Under the pieces are notes generated by a model, which was not told the origin of the DNA, searched no databases, and worked only from the letters and a program-made list of their open reading frames with translations. The position numbers were made by a program, and so were the translations under genes. Shown here piece after piece: positions 27,853-36,128 of a stretch of DNA of 64,000 bases. The DNA is from Chitinophaga pinensis (GTDB lineage Bacteria; Bacteroidota; Bacteroidia; Chitinophagales; Chitinophagaceae). The DNA is taken from assembly GCA_945872815.1 (NCBI GenBank), contig CAMCAY010000003.1, positions 1-64,000 of the forward strand. Direction: 5' to 3'. Numbering within the stretch: position 1 is the stretch's first letter; each line of letters begins with the position of its first letter.

Positions 27853-27883
27853 AAAAAACTGCCTCATTTTTCAACAAGGCAGT
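27850..27883 (-). terminator. Intrinsic terminator of the BON-domain gene
   Basis: On the minus strand ACTGCCT (arm at 27877-27883) pairs with AGGCAGT (27858-27864) around a 12-nt loop and is followed by a run of eight T (A run at 27851-27858). It lies about 45 bp after the BON gene stop. Confidence 0.75.
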
Positions 27884-27927
27884 GAACAAACAACAATGGT
27901 AGTCTTCATTATAGGGCAATAATATTA

Positions 27928-28602
27928 TTAATCTTCAAAAGCATATTCCGGCTCTTCAATAACCAATTTATTTTCTACAGTTGTAACTCCAGGTGCAGAC
28001 CAGACAGCATTTTCTGCATCTTCTTTTTCGGCAAACGAACGAACCTTGCCTCTTATTATTACTTTACTTCCAATAACATCCGCAGAAATCTTTGCTGCAT
28101 CAATATTTGCACTCCTCTGGAAACTCGCATTAATTTTTAATTGTAGCTCATAAGGTGTTACTTTTGGCTTTACTGCAATTAAATTACTGACAAACTTTAC
28201 TCCTGCTAAATTCTCAACTGATGTTTTAGCTTGGTTTCTTTGATATTCCCATTCTACCTCACCTTCTAATTTCACATTTCCATCTTCAACACTAACTTTA
28301 ACCTTATCTTCAGGGATCATGGTATGCCATTTCAATGCATTAATAATCGCTTCGGCAATTTCAGCGTCTGTTTTTTTGTAAGCTGGAGAAATTCCAACCT
28401 GAATGTCTTCGGCAATAGCCTTCACACCGGAAACTTTTTTTACTGTTTTTTCTGCAAGTACTTTTTTGGAATAAGTATCTACCTGACCAGAAAGAGTTAC
28501 TATTCCATTCTTTACAGAAACACCTATTTGAGAAGAATTTAGAAACGGTTCCCACCTCAATTGCTCAGTAACATCTTTTTGAATTTCAATATCAGTTTTC
28601 AT
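27928..28602 (-). CDS. Triple BON-domain protein (OsmY-like)
   Basis: The 224-residue protein consists of three BON domains, about residues 4-70, 78-145 and 150-220. Each has the repeat pattern VxVxxGxVxLxGxV and GVxxVxNxI: GVSVKNGIVTLSGQV, KVSVEDGNVKLEGEV and the third, more divergent KVIIRGKVRSFAEKEDAE. There is no obvious signal peptide (start MKTDIEIQKDVTEQ), so unlike E. coli OsmY it is probably cytoplasmic or peripheral. BON domains are thought to bind membranes or stabilise envelope complexes under osmotic stress. Two FNR-like sites lie upstream. Confidence 0.85.
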   Translation of the reverse strand: MKTDIEIQKDVTEQLRWEPFLNSSQIGVSVKNGIVTLSGQVDTYSKKVLAEKTVKKVSGVKAIAEDIQVGISPAYKKTDAEIAEAIINALKWHTMIPEDKVKVSVEDGNVKLEGEVEWEYQRNQAKTSVENLAGVKFVSNLIAVKPKVTPYELQLKINASFQRSANIDAAKISADVIGSKVIIRGKVRSFAEKEDAENAVWSAPGVTTVENKLVIEEPEYAFED

Positions 28603-28669
28603 TTTATAAAGATTTTGTTGTTAAAAAATATCGATGTTTCAAAATAACAAAAATTACCATCGTTATTAA

Positions 28670-28683
28670 ATGACCTGAATCAG
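28670..28683. promoter_or_regulatory. FNR/CRP-like operator near the BON promoter (CTGATTCAGGTCAT on the minus strand)
   Basis: Read on the minus strand it is CTGAT-TCAG-GTCAT, one mismatch from TTGAT-N4-GTCA(T/A). Its centre is 29.5 bp upstream of a -7-like TTATTTTG (28647-28640, minus strand). A second, better site starts 22 bp further upstream. Confidence 0.5.
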
Positions 28684-28691
28684 ATTTTAAA

Positions 28692-28705
28692 TTGACTGAT
28701 ATCAA
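28692..28705. promoter_or_regulatory. FNR/CRP-like operator, TTGATATCAGTCAA on the minus strand
   Basis: This site differs by one base from the E. coli FNR consensus TTGAT-N4-ATCAA and fits this island's TTGAT-N4-GTCA pattern exactly. It is the distal of two tandem sites at the BON promoter. Confidence 0.55.
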
Positions 28706-28816
28706 AAGCAGTTTTATTTATGACTGAGTGATTATAATTATAAATAATTCTGACAACCTTCATTTATTCTTGTTTTTTGTTTGGTTTATTTTGTTAGGTA
28801 CTCTCAATGATTAAAA

Positions 28817-29026
28817 ATGAAATCTAATAAAACAAAAGATGCCAAAAAGGGAATCAAAAAATATGATATGCCTGAATGCAATCCAGAGTTTAATCCTGAT
28901 GTAATTCCTGATAGTGAAATTGCCGGAAATGAAGTTTTTGATTTGATAGACATAGTAAATATAAACGGACAAGATTTGATTATTGAAAACGATCAATATC
29001 AAAAAAAAGAGGAAGTTGATGAATGA
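28817..29026 (+). CDS. Small acidic hypothetical protein
   Basis: No family is recognised. The 69 residues begin with a Lys-rich stretch (KSNKTKDAKKGIKKYD) and continue with an acidic part containing PECNPEFNPDVIPDSE and EVFDLIDIVNINGQD. It is probably intrinsically disordered with one short hydrophobic strand. It is placed as real because it starts with ATG 9 nt after another stop-free gap, is in the same orientation as the PEBP gene downstream, and the antisense ORF of similar length is much less protein-like. Confidence is modest. Confidence 0.5.
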   Translation: MKSNKTKDAKKGIKKYDMPECNPEFNPDVIPDSEIAGNEVFDLIDIVNINGQDLIIENDQYQKKEEVDE

Positions 29027-29101
29027 CTTAATAAATATTTCAAACAATTTTAAAATAGTATTCAAATGATTCATATTGAACAAGAGGTAGAGATAAGATT
29101 G

Positions 29102-29533
29102 ATGAGATTATCCAGCCCTGCTTTTAAGGACAATGATGTCATTCCTATTAAATACACTTGTGATGGATTAAATCAAAGTCCTCCTTTTGATTTAGATAAT
29201 ATTCCTAAGGAGGCCAAATGTTTAGCAATAATAGTGGAAGATCCTGATGCCCCTATAAACACTTGGGTTCATTGGTTGGTTTGGAATATTCCGGTTACCC
29301 ATCATATACAAGAAAATACGTTAAAAGGAAAGAACGGAGTAAATGATTTCAGCAGAAAATTCTATTGTGGTCCTTGTCCTCTAAGCGGAACACATCATTA
29401 TCTTTTTAAAATCTATGCATTGAATGACTTACTTCAATTGCCAGAAAATACCAAAAAAGTTGAATTGGAAAGAGCTATGTCCGATAAGATTATTGCATTT
29501 GGTCAACTTACAGGAATCTATAGCCGGAAATAA
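29102..29533 (+). CDS. YbhB/YbcL-family PEBP-like protein
   Basis: The 143-residue protein starts at the ATG at 29102 (MRLSSPAFKDNDVIP), the usual family start; the track's 29066 adds 12 residues that I doubt. It has the PEBP signatures VEDPDAPINTWVHWLVWNIP and GPCPLSGTHHYLFKIYAL, which line the anion-binding pocket. Members are called Raf-kinase-inhibitor-like in bacteria but the real ligand is unknown. It lies in the stress island, followed by three small orphan genes in the same orientation. Confidence 0.88.
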   Translation: MRLSSPAFKDNDVIPIKYTCDGLNQSPPFDLDNIPKEAKCLAIIVEDPDAPINTWVHWLVWNIPVTHHIQENTLKGKNGVNDFSRKFYCGPCPLSGTHHYLFKIYALNDLLQLPENTKKVELERAMSDKIIAFGQLTGIYSRK

Positions 29534-29629
29534 AATTCAACCATCCACATTTACTGATTTAACTAATTTTTGACAGTTTAATAGGTGGGTATAAATAATT
29601 AAAACATTTAAACAAACCAGTAACACAAG

Positions 29630-30016
29630 ATGAAATATTTTCTTCTGATTTTAATTGCATTTGTTACATTAACAGCTTTGATTTCGGGGCTTTTACTGAT
29701 GAGTATTCCAGATGGAAGTGTTTTGAATTTATCAGTGGGTGTTTTGAAAAATACAAATTTTGGAGACTTTCAGTTTCCGGGTTTCCTCATCGTATTATTT
29801 GTCGGGTTAATTAATTTGTTGGCATTGTTTTATATTATGCAACATCATCCCTTCAGATATAATTATGCTTTAGCAGCAGGAATTGCATTGCTTCTATGGA
29901 TACTTGTTCAATTTGTCTATGTATCGGAATTGTTTTGGTTAAATGCCCTTTATACAACAATTGCCATTGCTATTATTTTAATGTCATTTCAGTTAAAAGG
30001 AAAAACAATGATATAA
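29630..30016 (+). CDS. Hypothetical small integral membrane protein (four helices)
   Basis: The 128-residue protein has four hydrophobic segments: LLILIAFVTLTALISGLLL, FPGFLIVLFVGLINLLALFYI, ALAAGIALLLWILVQFVYV and NALYTTIAIAIILMSF. A short His-containing loop (MQHHPFRYN) lies between helices 2 and 3. No known family motif is recognised. It lies between the PEBP gene and a short membrane ORF, all in one orientation with small gaps, so co-transcription is likely. Confidence 0.65.
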   Translation: MKYFLLILIAFVTLTALISGLLLMSIPDGSVLNLSVGVLKNTNFGDFQFPGFLIVLFVGLINLLALFYIMQHHPFRYNYALAAGIALLLWILVQFVYVSELFWLNALYTTIAIAIILMSFQLKGKTMI

Positions 30017-30035
30017 AAATTTTATTTCGTAAAAA

Positions 30036-30194
30036 ATGAAGGCATATCAGAATATTTATTTTCATACGGGTATGGTTGTTTTTTTATCTTGGTTACTGAC
30101 AATACTTTTTATTGTTATTTTTTGGAGGTTTATCACCAAAGGAATTTTATTTTCTCTTTATAAGTTGTATGAATTTTTATTGAAAATAAATTGA
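30036..30194 (+). CDS. 52-residue single-span membrane protein (below ORF-track cutoff)
   Basis: ATG at 30036 to TGA at 30194 gives 52 residues starting MKAYQNIYFHTG, with one long hydrophobic helix (VVFLSWLLTILFIVIFW) and a basic C-terminal side. It lies 19 bp after the preceding membrane gene and 4 bp before the next gene, fitting a compact operon. It is too short for the supplied track. No homologue is recognised; a small regulator of the neighbouring membrane protein is one possibility. Confidence 0.45.
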   Translation: MKAYQNIYFHTGMVVFLSWLLTILFIVIFWRFITKGILFSLYKLYEFLLKIN

Positions 30195-30198
30195 GTTT

Positions 30199-30606
30199 AT
30201 GATATTAGAAGTTGAAGGATTTTCACCATTATCAAATATTGCGAAGGTATTTTCGGGATACTATCCATTTCTTAAAATTGAATTTTTTGATGGTCCACAT
30301 GATTGGCATGAAAATTCCCTAAAAAAAAATTTATTGCCTGTTTCAAAATTGGTTTCTGAAGTGACATTATTGAGTTCGCCAGTTCAAATAGAAGTTCATT
30401 TTTGGAATAAAACCGGAACTGTTGAGCAAATGTTTAAAAACAAAGCGGGTTTAAATATTCAGATTTTCAGAAAAAAAAATGACAAATGGATTCAAACTGT
30501 TGGAACGGATGATCTTACTCTTGAAGAACAAAATAATATTGGCAGAAAAGACAGCGAAGATAATTTGCATGGTACTGACAGGAAATTTGAAACCGAAATA
30601 TTTTGA
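30199..30606 (+). CDS. Hypothetical protein
   Basis: No family is recognised. The 135 residues have mixed alpha/beta character: LEVEGFSPLSNIAKVF, KIEFFDGPHDWHENS, IEVHFWNKTGTVEQMFKNKAGLNIQIF and a highly charged C-terminus (NIGRKDSEDNLHGTDRKFETEIF). No signal peptide or membrane helix is present, so it is likely cytoplasmic. It starts 4 bp after the 52-residue membrane ORF. The gap to baeRF is 113 bp. Confidence 0.6.
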   Translation: MILEVEGFSPLSNIAKVFSGYYPFLKIEFFDGPHDWHENSLKKNLLPVSKLVSEVTLLSSPVQIEVHFWNKTGTVEQMFKNKAGLNIQIFRKKNDKWIQTVGTDDLTLEEQNNIGRKDSEDNLHGTDRKFETEIF

Positions 30607-30719
30607 CTAAAAAATAATTAATTCATAGAAAAACTGGAAATAAAAGATCCGGCATTAATTCGAATCCAATCCTTGAAAATCACCAAACAAGGGTTTAGCA
30701 CATTTTTAAACTACATTTT

Positions 30720-31817
30720 ATGCAAACAAAAACGATTGAGCCATTTTTGGAAATCTTGGAATCTCCTAAGTATCTTGCCTGTATTTCATTGATTATGCCT
30801 TTTGAACCTAAAATAGGTTTAAAGAAAGAGCTTGATTATAAATTAAAAACTGCAGTTGCCAGAATTGAAAGAGAATTATTCAAATTATATCCTCCGGAGA
30901 AATCTTCTCCACTTTTAAAAAAACTTGAAAATGTTCTTAATGAATTAAACTATTATACGCATAAAAAAAGTATCGCCATATTTATTTCTCCGATACTTGA
31001 AAAGGTATATTATCTTGATATGCCAGTTGAAGAAAGAATAATCATTGATGAATCGTTTGAAATCAGAGATTTGATATACAGCAAGAAACAAATTCATAAA
31101 TATCTTTTGGCAGTACTGAGTAGTAAATGGACTAAAATATATGTAGGCAACACATCCAGCTTTGTGAAAGTAACTTCGAATGTTCCTGAAAATATCGAAG
31201 CGTTTAAAAAAGACATCAACGAAAAGGTTGCCAATTTTAGTGACGAAAAAAAATTGAAAGAGTTATTATTGAATAAATTTCTCTTACATACAGACAACGG
31301 CCTTACCTTACTTTTAAGGGCATATAAACTGCCTCTATTTGTTATGGGTACTGCCAAAACAATAGGTCATTTTAAATCAATCACACATAATAGTAAACAT
31401 GTGATTGATTACATTCATGGAAATTTTGAAGAAAAGACTGAGGTAGAATTACATGAAATAATGGAGCCCTTTGTAGCCGATTGGAAAAAAGTGATGCAAG
31501 TGAATGTTTTGAAGCAATTGGATGACGCAATGAGCAGTAAGCGCCTTGTCTTTGGAATTAACAATGTTTGGAAATCAGCTACACAAAAAAGAGGAAAATT
31601 ACTGGTTGTTGAAAAAAACTACATTTATCCTGCTGAGCAAAGTTCAACTCCTGAAGTGATTTATAAAAAGGACTTTAGTGTGAAGAATGCCTTTTATATC
31701 AAAGATGCGGTAGATGATATCATTGAAAAAGTTTTAACAAGCGGAGGTGATATAGAATTTGTAGATGAGGGCATTTTGAAGGATTTTCAAAAAATAGCAC
31801 TGATAGAATATTTTTAG
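30720..31817 (+). CDS. baeRF-like protein (bacterial archaeo-eukaryotic release factor family)
   Basis: The 365-residue protein resembles the bacterial eRF1-like family. YLACISLIMPFEPK and a helix with two-strand IAIFISPILEKVYYLDMPVEERIIID open it, RDLIYSKKQIHKYLLAVLSSKWTKIYVGN is the typical central strand-helix, and LDDAMSSKRLVFGINNVWKSATQKRGKLLVVE plus GGDIEFVDEGILKDFQ match the C-terminal L7Ae-like domain. In archaea and eukaryotes such proteins cut peptidyl-tRNA in stalled ribosomes (Vms1/Ankzf1-like). The NIKS or GGQ motifs of release factors are not seen, so bacterial members probably act in stalled-ribosome rescue or as inactive binders. It lies at the end of a stress island, where ribosome protection would make sense (inference). 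Confidence 0.72.
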   Translation: MQTKTIEPFLEILESPKYLACISLIMPFEPKIGLKKELDYKLKTAVARIERELFKLYPPEKSSPLLKKLENVLNELNYYTHKKSIAIFISPILEKVYYLDMPVEERIIIDESFEIRDLIYSKKQIHKYLLAVLSSKWTKIYVGNTSSFVKVTSNVPENIEAFKKDINEKVANFSDEKKLKELLLNKFLLHTDNGLTLLLRAYKLPLFVMGTAKTIGHFKSITHNSKHVIDYIHGNFEEKTEVELHEIMEPFVADWKKVMQVNVLKQLDDAMSSKRLVFGINNVWKSATQKRGKLLVVEKNYIYPAEQSSTPEVIYKKDFSVKNAFYIKDAVDDIIEKVLTSGGDIEFVDEGILKDFQKIALIEYF

Positions 31818-31834
31818 TAAAGTAGCCTTCATAT

Positions 31835-32668
31835 CTATACAATCAGCTTGATGCCATTTTCTTTTATTTCAATCATTCTTTGTTTATATAAACTTCCAAT
31901 TGTCATTTTAAAAGTTTTTTTACTCATTTGGAATGTTTCATAAATTTCATCAGGTTGACTTTTGTCATTAAATTCTAGGAAGCCACTGTTTTCTTTTAGA
32001 AGTCGAATTATTTTTTGAGTTTCATCTTCAACTCTTTTGTATCCTGACTTCCCTAATGATACATCTATATTGTTGCTGCTCGGGTATATTTTTTTAATAA
32101 ATCCTGTCATTACATCGCCGGAGCTTATATTTCTGTAAATCTCATTAAAGTGAAGTACGCCTGTATGCAGGTGATTGATAATGACGATATATCCAATATC
32201 AGTTCTGCGATATACAGTTAGGTTTACTTCTTCCAATTCTTTTATGGTTAAATGTTCATTGCTTAGATAAGAATCTATTTTTTCAGTAGCTGCAATACGG
32301 CCTGTTTGCTCATCAAGCACAATCTTAACCAAGTAAGATCCATTTGGAATCATTTTTTGAATTTGTTGTGATTTTGGCACAAAAATATCTTTCATTAATC
32401 CCCAGTCAAGAAAGGCGCCTTGTGGCGTAACGCTGACTGTATTTAGTTTAACAATTTCTCCTAGGGTTCCTTTAGGTTCTTGGGTGGTAGCAATTAAACG
32501 ATCCTCTCCATCATGATAAACAAAAACCGTAACATCATCTCCTTCTTTTAAATCTGTTGAGATAAAACGTTTTGGAAGCAGAATGCCATCCTTACCATCA
32601 TCAAGGTAAACACCAAAATCAACTGTTCTTAGCACTTTTAATACATTGTATTCACCAACTTTTACCAT
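31835..32668 (-). CDS. CvfB-like S1-domain RNA-binding protein
   Basis: The 277-residue protein starts at the ATG at 32668 (MVKVGEYNVLKVLRTVDFG), the family start; the track's 32704 start adds 12 unmatched residues. It has three S1-like OB domains and a C-terminal winged-helix tail. FGVYLDDGKDGILLPKRF, GAFLDWGLMKDIFVPKSQQ and YRRTDIGYIVIINHLHTGVLHF mark the S1 repeats. The final MTIGSLYKQRMIEIKENGIKLI is the wHTH end. CvfB in Staphylococcus binds RNA and affects virulence-gene expression. Divergent from the DEAD-box helicase gene, a logical RNA-metabolism pairing. Confidence 0.88.
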   Translation of the reverse strand: MVKVGEYNVLKVLRTVDFGVYLDDGKDGILLPKRFISTDLKEGDDVTVFVYHDGEDRLIATTQEPKGTLGEIVKLNTVSVTPQGAFLDWGLMKDIFVPKSQQIQKMIPNGSYLVKIVLDEQTGRIAATEKIDSYLSNEHLTIKELEEVNLTVYRRTDIGYIVIINHLHTGVLHFNEIYRNISSGDVMTGFIKKIYPSSNNIDVSLGKSGYKRVEDETQKIIRLLKENSGFLEFNDKSQPDEIYETFQMSKKTFKMTIGSLYKQRMIEIKENGIKLIV

Positions 32669-32746
32669 GGTTATGCTTTTGTTTGCAAGATACATGATAA
32701 CCAATCAAACTAAAAATGTACTATCTTCACTAAAATAAATTATCCT

Positions 32747-33955
32747 TTGAAATTCACTGATTTTGGATTTGATAGTAGGCTTTTAGAAGGCATTGATGCA
32801 GCGGGCTACGATGCGGCTACTCCGGTACAGGAGCAAGTAATTCCTCATATTTTAAATGGTAAAGATATTATTGCATCTGCACAAACAGGCACAGGAAAAA
32901 CTGCAGCTTTTTTACTGCCATTGATCAATAATATTCTTCAAAATGAGAATAATAACGGCTCCATAAATGCCCTTGTGATTGTTCCAACTAGAGAACTTGC
33001 CATTCAAATTTCTCAGCATTTAGAAGGATTTTCTTATTTTACCGGTATCAGTTCAATTGCTGTATATGGCGGAGGAGATGGAAATGCTTTTGTACAGGAA
33101 AAGAAAGCTTTGAGTGAAGGAGCTGATATTGTGGTATGCACGCCCGGAAAAATGTTATCACATATCAAAATGGGGTATGTTAAATTACAGGCACTAAAAT
33201 ACCTTGTGCTCGACGAGGCAGATAGAATGCTGGATATGGGTTTTAACGATGATATCATGTTCATCATCAAACACCTCCCCCCAAAAAGACAAAATCTTCT
33301 TTTCTCTGCAACTATGCCAATGAAAATAAGAGAACTTGCTAGAAAAATATTGAATCAACCAATCGAAATAAATATAGCGATTAGTAAACCTCCTGAAAAA
33401 ATAATTCAAAAAGTTTTTTTTGTTTATGAAACGCAGAAAATTCAACTTATAAGACTGCTTCTTCAAGAAAATAATTATACCAATGTGCTGATTTTTTGCA
33501 GTAGTAAGATAAGTGTTAAACAACTCACTCGTGAATTGCAAAGAGTGAAAATAAATGCAGATGAGATTCATAGTGATTTGGAGCAAGATAAAAGAGAAGA
33601 AGTGTTAAGTATGTTCAGAAGTGGCAGATTGGGGGTATTGGTTGCTACAGATATTTTAAGTAGAGGAATAGATATAGACAATATTGATCTGGTTATTAAT
33701 TTTGATGTCCCTCATGACGGCGAAGATTACGTTCATAGAATTGGAAGAACAGCTCGAGCAAAAGCTGATGGCACGGCTTATACTTTGATTAGCCCTAAGG
33801 AACAAAGTAAATTCAACGCAATAGAAAGGCTTATAGGAAATGAAGTGCCAAGAGGTTTGGTTCCCCAGGAATTGGGGCCTACACCGGAGTATAACCCTGC
33901 AATTAATTCAAAAAAAACTCCAAAAAAAAGACACGTCAAGAAAAATCATAGGTAA
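32747..33955 (+). CDS. DEAD-box RNA helicase
   Basis: The 402-residue helicase has all core motifs: Q-motif region PVQEQVIPHILNGKD, Walker A AQTGTGKT, PTRELA, TPGK, DEADRMLDMGF, SATMP and HRIGRTAR. It starts with TTG at 32747; MKFTDFGFDSRLLEGI is the standard N-terminus of this group, and there is no better upstream codon. The basic C-terminus (KKTPKKRHVKKNHR) is typical of RhlE-like enzymes that bind RNA. It unwinds RNA in ribosome assembly or cold adaptation. Divergent promoter shared with the CvfB-like gene. Confidence 0.93.
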   Translation: MKFTDFGFDSRLLEGIDAAGYDAATPVQEQVIPHILNGKDIIASAQTGTGKTAAFLLPLINNILQNENNNGSINALVIVPTRELAIQISQHLEGFSYFTGISSIAVYGGGDGNAFVQEKKALSEGADIVVCTPGKMLSHIKMGYVKLQALKYLVLDEADRMLDMGFNDDIMFIIKHLPPKRQNLLFSATMPMKIRELARKILNQPIEINIAISKPPEKIIQKVFFVYETQKIQLIRLLLQENNYTNVLIFCSSKISVKQLTRELQRVKINADEIHSDLEQDKREEVLSMFRSGRLGVLVATDILSRGIDIDNIDLVINFDVPHDGEDYVHRIGRTARAKADGTAYTLISPKEQSKFNAIERLIGNEVPRGLVPQELGPTPEYNPAINSKKTPKKRHVKKNHR

Positions 33956-33984
33956 GATTGCTAAAAATATTTTTTTTCCTTAAA

Positions 33985-33992
33985 TATCTTTG
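33985..33992 (+). promoter_or_regulatory. -7 box TATCTTTG upstream of recG
   Basis: TATCTTTG exactly matches TAnnTTTG. A TTG lies 24 bp upstream, a little far for a -33 element. A transcript from here would start near 34000 and include codons for the conserved RecG N-terminus, which lacks a canonical start codon. Confidence 0.5.
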
Positions 33993-34078
33993 CAAAAATC
34001 GGAATTATTTCAGCATCTAATAATATACTATCTAGCCCCATTGAATATTTAACAGGGGTAAGCGCAATAAGAGGTGAT

Positions 34079-36118
34079 TTGTTGCGAAAGGAAATAAATG
34101 TATTCACCTTCAAAGACTTGCTGGAATATTACCCATTAAGGCATATCGATAAAACAAAAATCGACCCAATTTCTTCACTTCATGCTGATACAGACTTTAC
34201 GCAAGTTGCGGGTAAATTGATTGATATGCAACTAATTGGAGAAAAAAGAAGCAGGCGATTAATTGTGCATTTACAGGATAATACGGGAATAGTTGAATTG
34301 GTTTGGTTTCAGGGAATTAGTTGGATGGAAAAAATATTGGTTGTAGGTCATCACTATTTAGCTTATGGAAAACCAAGTTTCTTTATGGGGAAGCCTCAAA
34401 TGGCTCATCCGGATATAGAAAATCACCACTCACAAAATGCTACGGGTAAATCATATCTTGAACCTATATATCCATCAACAGAAAAATTAAAATCTAAAGG
34501 GTTAAATGGCAAGGCCTTTGGCAAATTAACACAGGAGCTTTTAAAAAAAATCACAGAAAAAGAGCTGCCTGAAAATCTGCCTGAATATATAATTGAGAAA
34601 TACAAGCTAATCAACCGATATGATGCAATTAGGCAAATACATTTTCCCGCCTCATTGCAATATTATCAAATGGCTGTGAGAAGATTGAAATTTGAAGAGC
34701 TCTTTATGGCTCAATTGAGTATTCAATTGATAAAACTAAATAGACAACATTCAAGTAAAGGTTTTGTGTTTGAAAAAGTCGGTACAGTATTTAATGATTT
34801 CTATAGTAAATACCTTCCTTTTGAATTGACAAATGCGCAAAAAAATGTTCTGAAAGAAATAAGAAAAGATGTGGGAAGTGGTAAACAAATGAACAGACTT
34901 TTGCAGGGAGATGTGGGAAGCGGAAAAACAATGGTAGCGCTATTGAGCATGTTATTAGCAACAGATAACGGTTTTCAAAGCGTATTGATGGCACCAACAG
35001 AAATACTTGCTCAGCAACATTTTCAAACAATTGCTTCTTTAACAAAAGAATTGTCTATTCGGGTAGAAATTTTAACAGGGTCTACCAAATCAAAACAAAG
35101 AAAAGTAGTTTTGAAAGGCTGTGAGGAGGGAGATGTTTCTATATTAATTGGAACTCATGCAGTTATAGAAGAAAATGTAGTATTTAAAAATTTGGGGTTT
35201 GCAGTGGTAGATGAACAACATAAATTTGGTGTTGCCCAAAGAGCAAAAATTTGGAAGAAAAGCGTATTTCCTCCTCATATTTTAGTAATGACAGCTACCC
35301 CCATTCCTCGAACGCTTGCATTAACGTTATACGGGGATTTGGACTATAGTGTTATAGATGAATTACCACCCGGCAGAAAACCCATTACTACTTTTCATAG
35401 AAATGAAAGTGCAAGACCCAAGGTGATGGATTTTATCAAAGAAGAATTGTCATTGGGCAGACAGGCCTATGTAATCTATCCATTGATAGAGGAAAGCAGC
35501 AAGTTGGATTATGAAAACTTAATGAAAGGGTATGAAGAAGTGAAATCTTTTTTCCCTGAACCAAAATTTTGGATAAGCATGGTTCATGGAAAGCAGCCTG
35601 CAGATCAAAAAGAAACCAACATGCAAAGATTTATAAAGCATGACACCCAGATTCTTGTTGGAACTACCGTAATTGAAGTAGGGGTAAATGTTCCCAATGC
35701 ATCTGTTATGGTCATTGAAAGTGCAGAAAAATTCGGTCTTTCCCAGTTACATCAACTAAGGGGAAGGGTGGGTAGAGGTGCCGATAAAAGCTATTGTATC
35801 TTACTCACAGGACAAAAGTTATCTAAGGAAGCAAAAGAAAGAATGAATATAATGGTTGAAACAAATGATGGATTTAAAATAGCTGAAAAAGACCTTGAAA
35901 TCAGGGGTCCAGGAGAAATGGAAGGCACAAGGCAAAGCGGAGCATTGCTTTTCAAATTGGCTAATATCGTTGAAGATAAAAATATTCTAGAAGCTGCAAG
36001 GGGCAGTGTTCTTGAAATTTTGCAAAATGATGTAGAATTATCATCTGAAAAAAATCTCCCATTAAAATTGTATTTGCAATCGCAGAAAGTTAAAACTCGA
36101 TGGGGTAAAATCGCCTAA
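34079..36118 (+). CDS. recG: ATP-dependent DNA helicase RecG
   Basis: RecG remodels stalled replication forks and Holliday junctions. The 679-residue frame has the wedge OB domain early, then Walker A GDVGSGKT, the DEQH box and SATP-like ATPIPRTLALT, and a C-terminal QLRGRVGRG with the TRG-type tail. Typical RecG is ~700 residues. The same frame is open upstream to 33965 and encodes SPIEYLTGVSAIRGDLLRKE just before the called TTG at 34079, which is the family's conserved N-terminus. No ATG, GTG or TTG occurs between 33965 and 34079, so initiation at an ATT/ATA codon near 34004-34025 is likely. I list the first canonical codon as the start, but I think the protein is ~25 residues longer. Confidence 0.92.
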   Translation: MLRKEINVFTFKDLLEYYPLRHIDKTKIDPISSLHADTDFTQVAGKLIDMQLIGEKRSRRLIVHLQDNTGIVELVWFQGISWMEKILVVGHHYLAYGKPSFFMGKPQMAHPDIENHHSQNATGKSYLEPIYPSTEKLKSKGLNGKAFGKLTQELLKKITEKELPENLPEYIIEKYKLINRYDAIRQIHFPASLQYYQMAVRRLKFEELFMAQLSIQLIKLNRQHSSKGFVFEKVGTVFNDFYSKYLPFELTNAQKNVLKEIRKDVGSGKQMNRLLQGDVGSGKTMVALLSMLLATDNGFQSVLMAPTEILAQQHFQTIASLTKELSIRVEILTGSTKSKQRKVVLKGCEEGDVSILIGTHAVIEENVVFKNLGFAVVDEQHKFGVAQRAKIWKKSVFPPHILVMTATPIPRTLALTLYGDLDYSVIDELPPGRKPITTFHRNESARPKVMDFIKEELSLGRQAYVIYPLIEESSKLDYENLMKGYEEVKSFFPEPKFWISMVHGKQPADQKETNMQRFIKHDTQILVGTTVIEVGVNVPNASVMVIESAEKFGLSQLHQLRGRVGRGADKSYCILLTGQKLSKEAKERMNIMVETNDGFKIAEKDLEIRGPGEMEGTRQSGALLFKLANIVEDKNILEAARGSVLEILQNDVELSSEKNLPLKLYLQSQKVKTRWGKIA

Positions 36119-36128
36119 TTTTGTAAAC

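Noticed and set aside
28811-29083. Minus-strand 90-residue hydrophobic ORF opposite the small acidic gene
   Set aside because: Composition is typical of the antisense of Asp/Lys/Asn codons. The plus-strand frame fits the local gene direction better.
29554-29567. CTGATTTAACTAAT as another FNR-like site before the 29630 gene
   Set aside because: Two mismatches in the right arm and one in the left, with no good -7 box at the expected distance.
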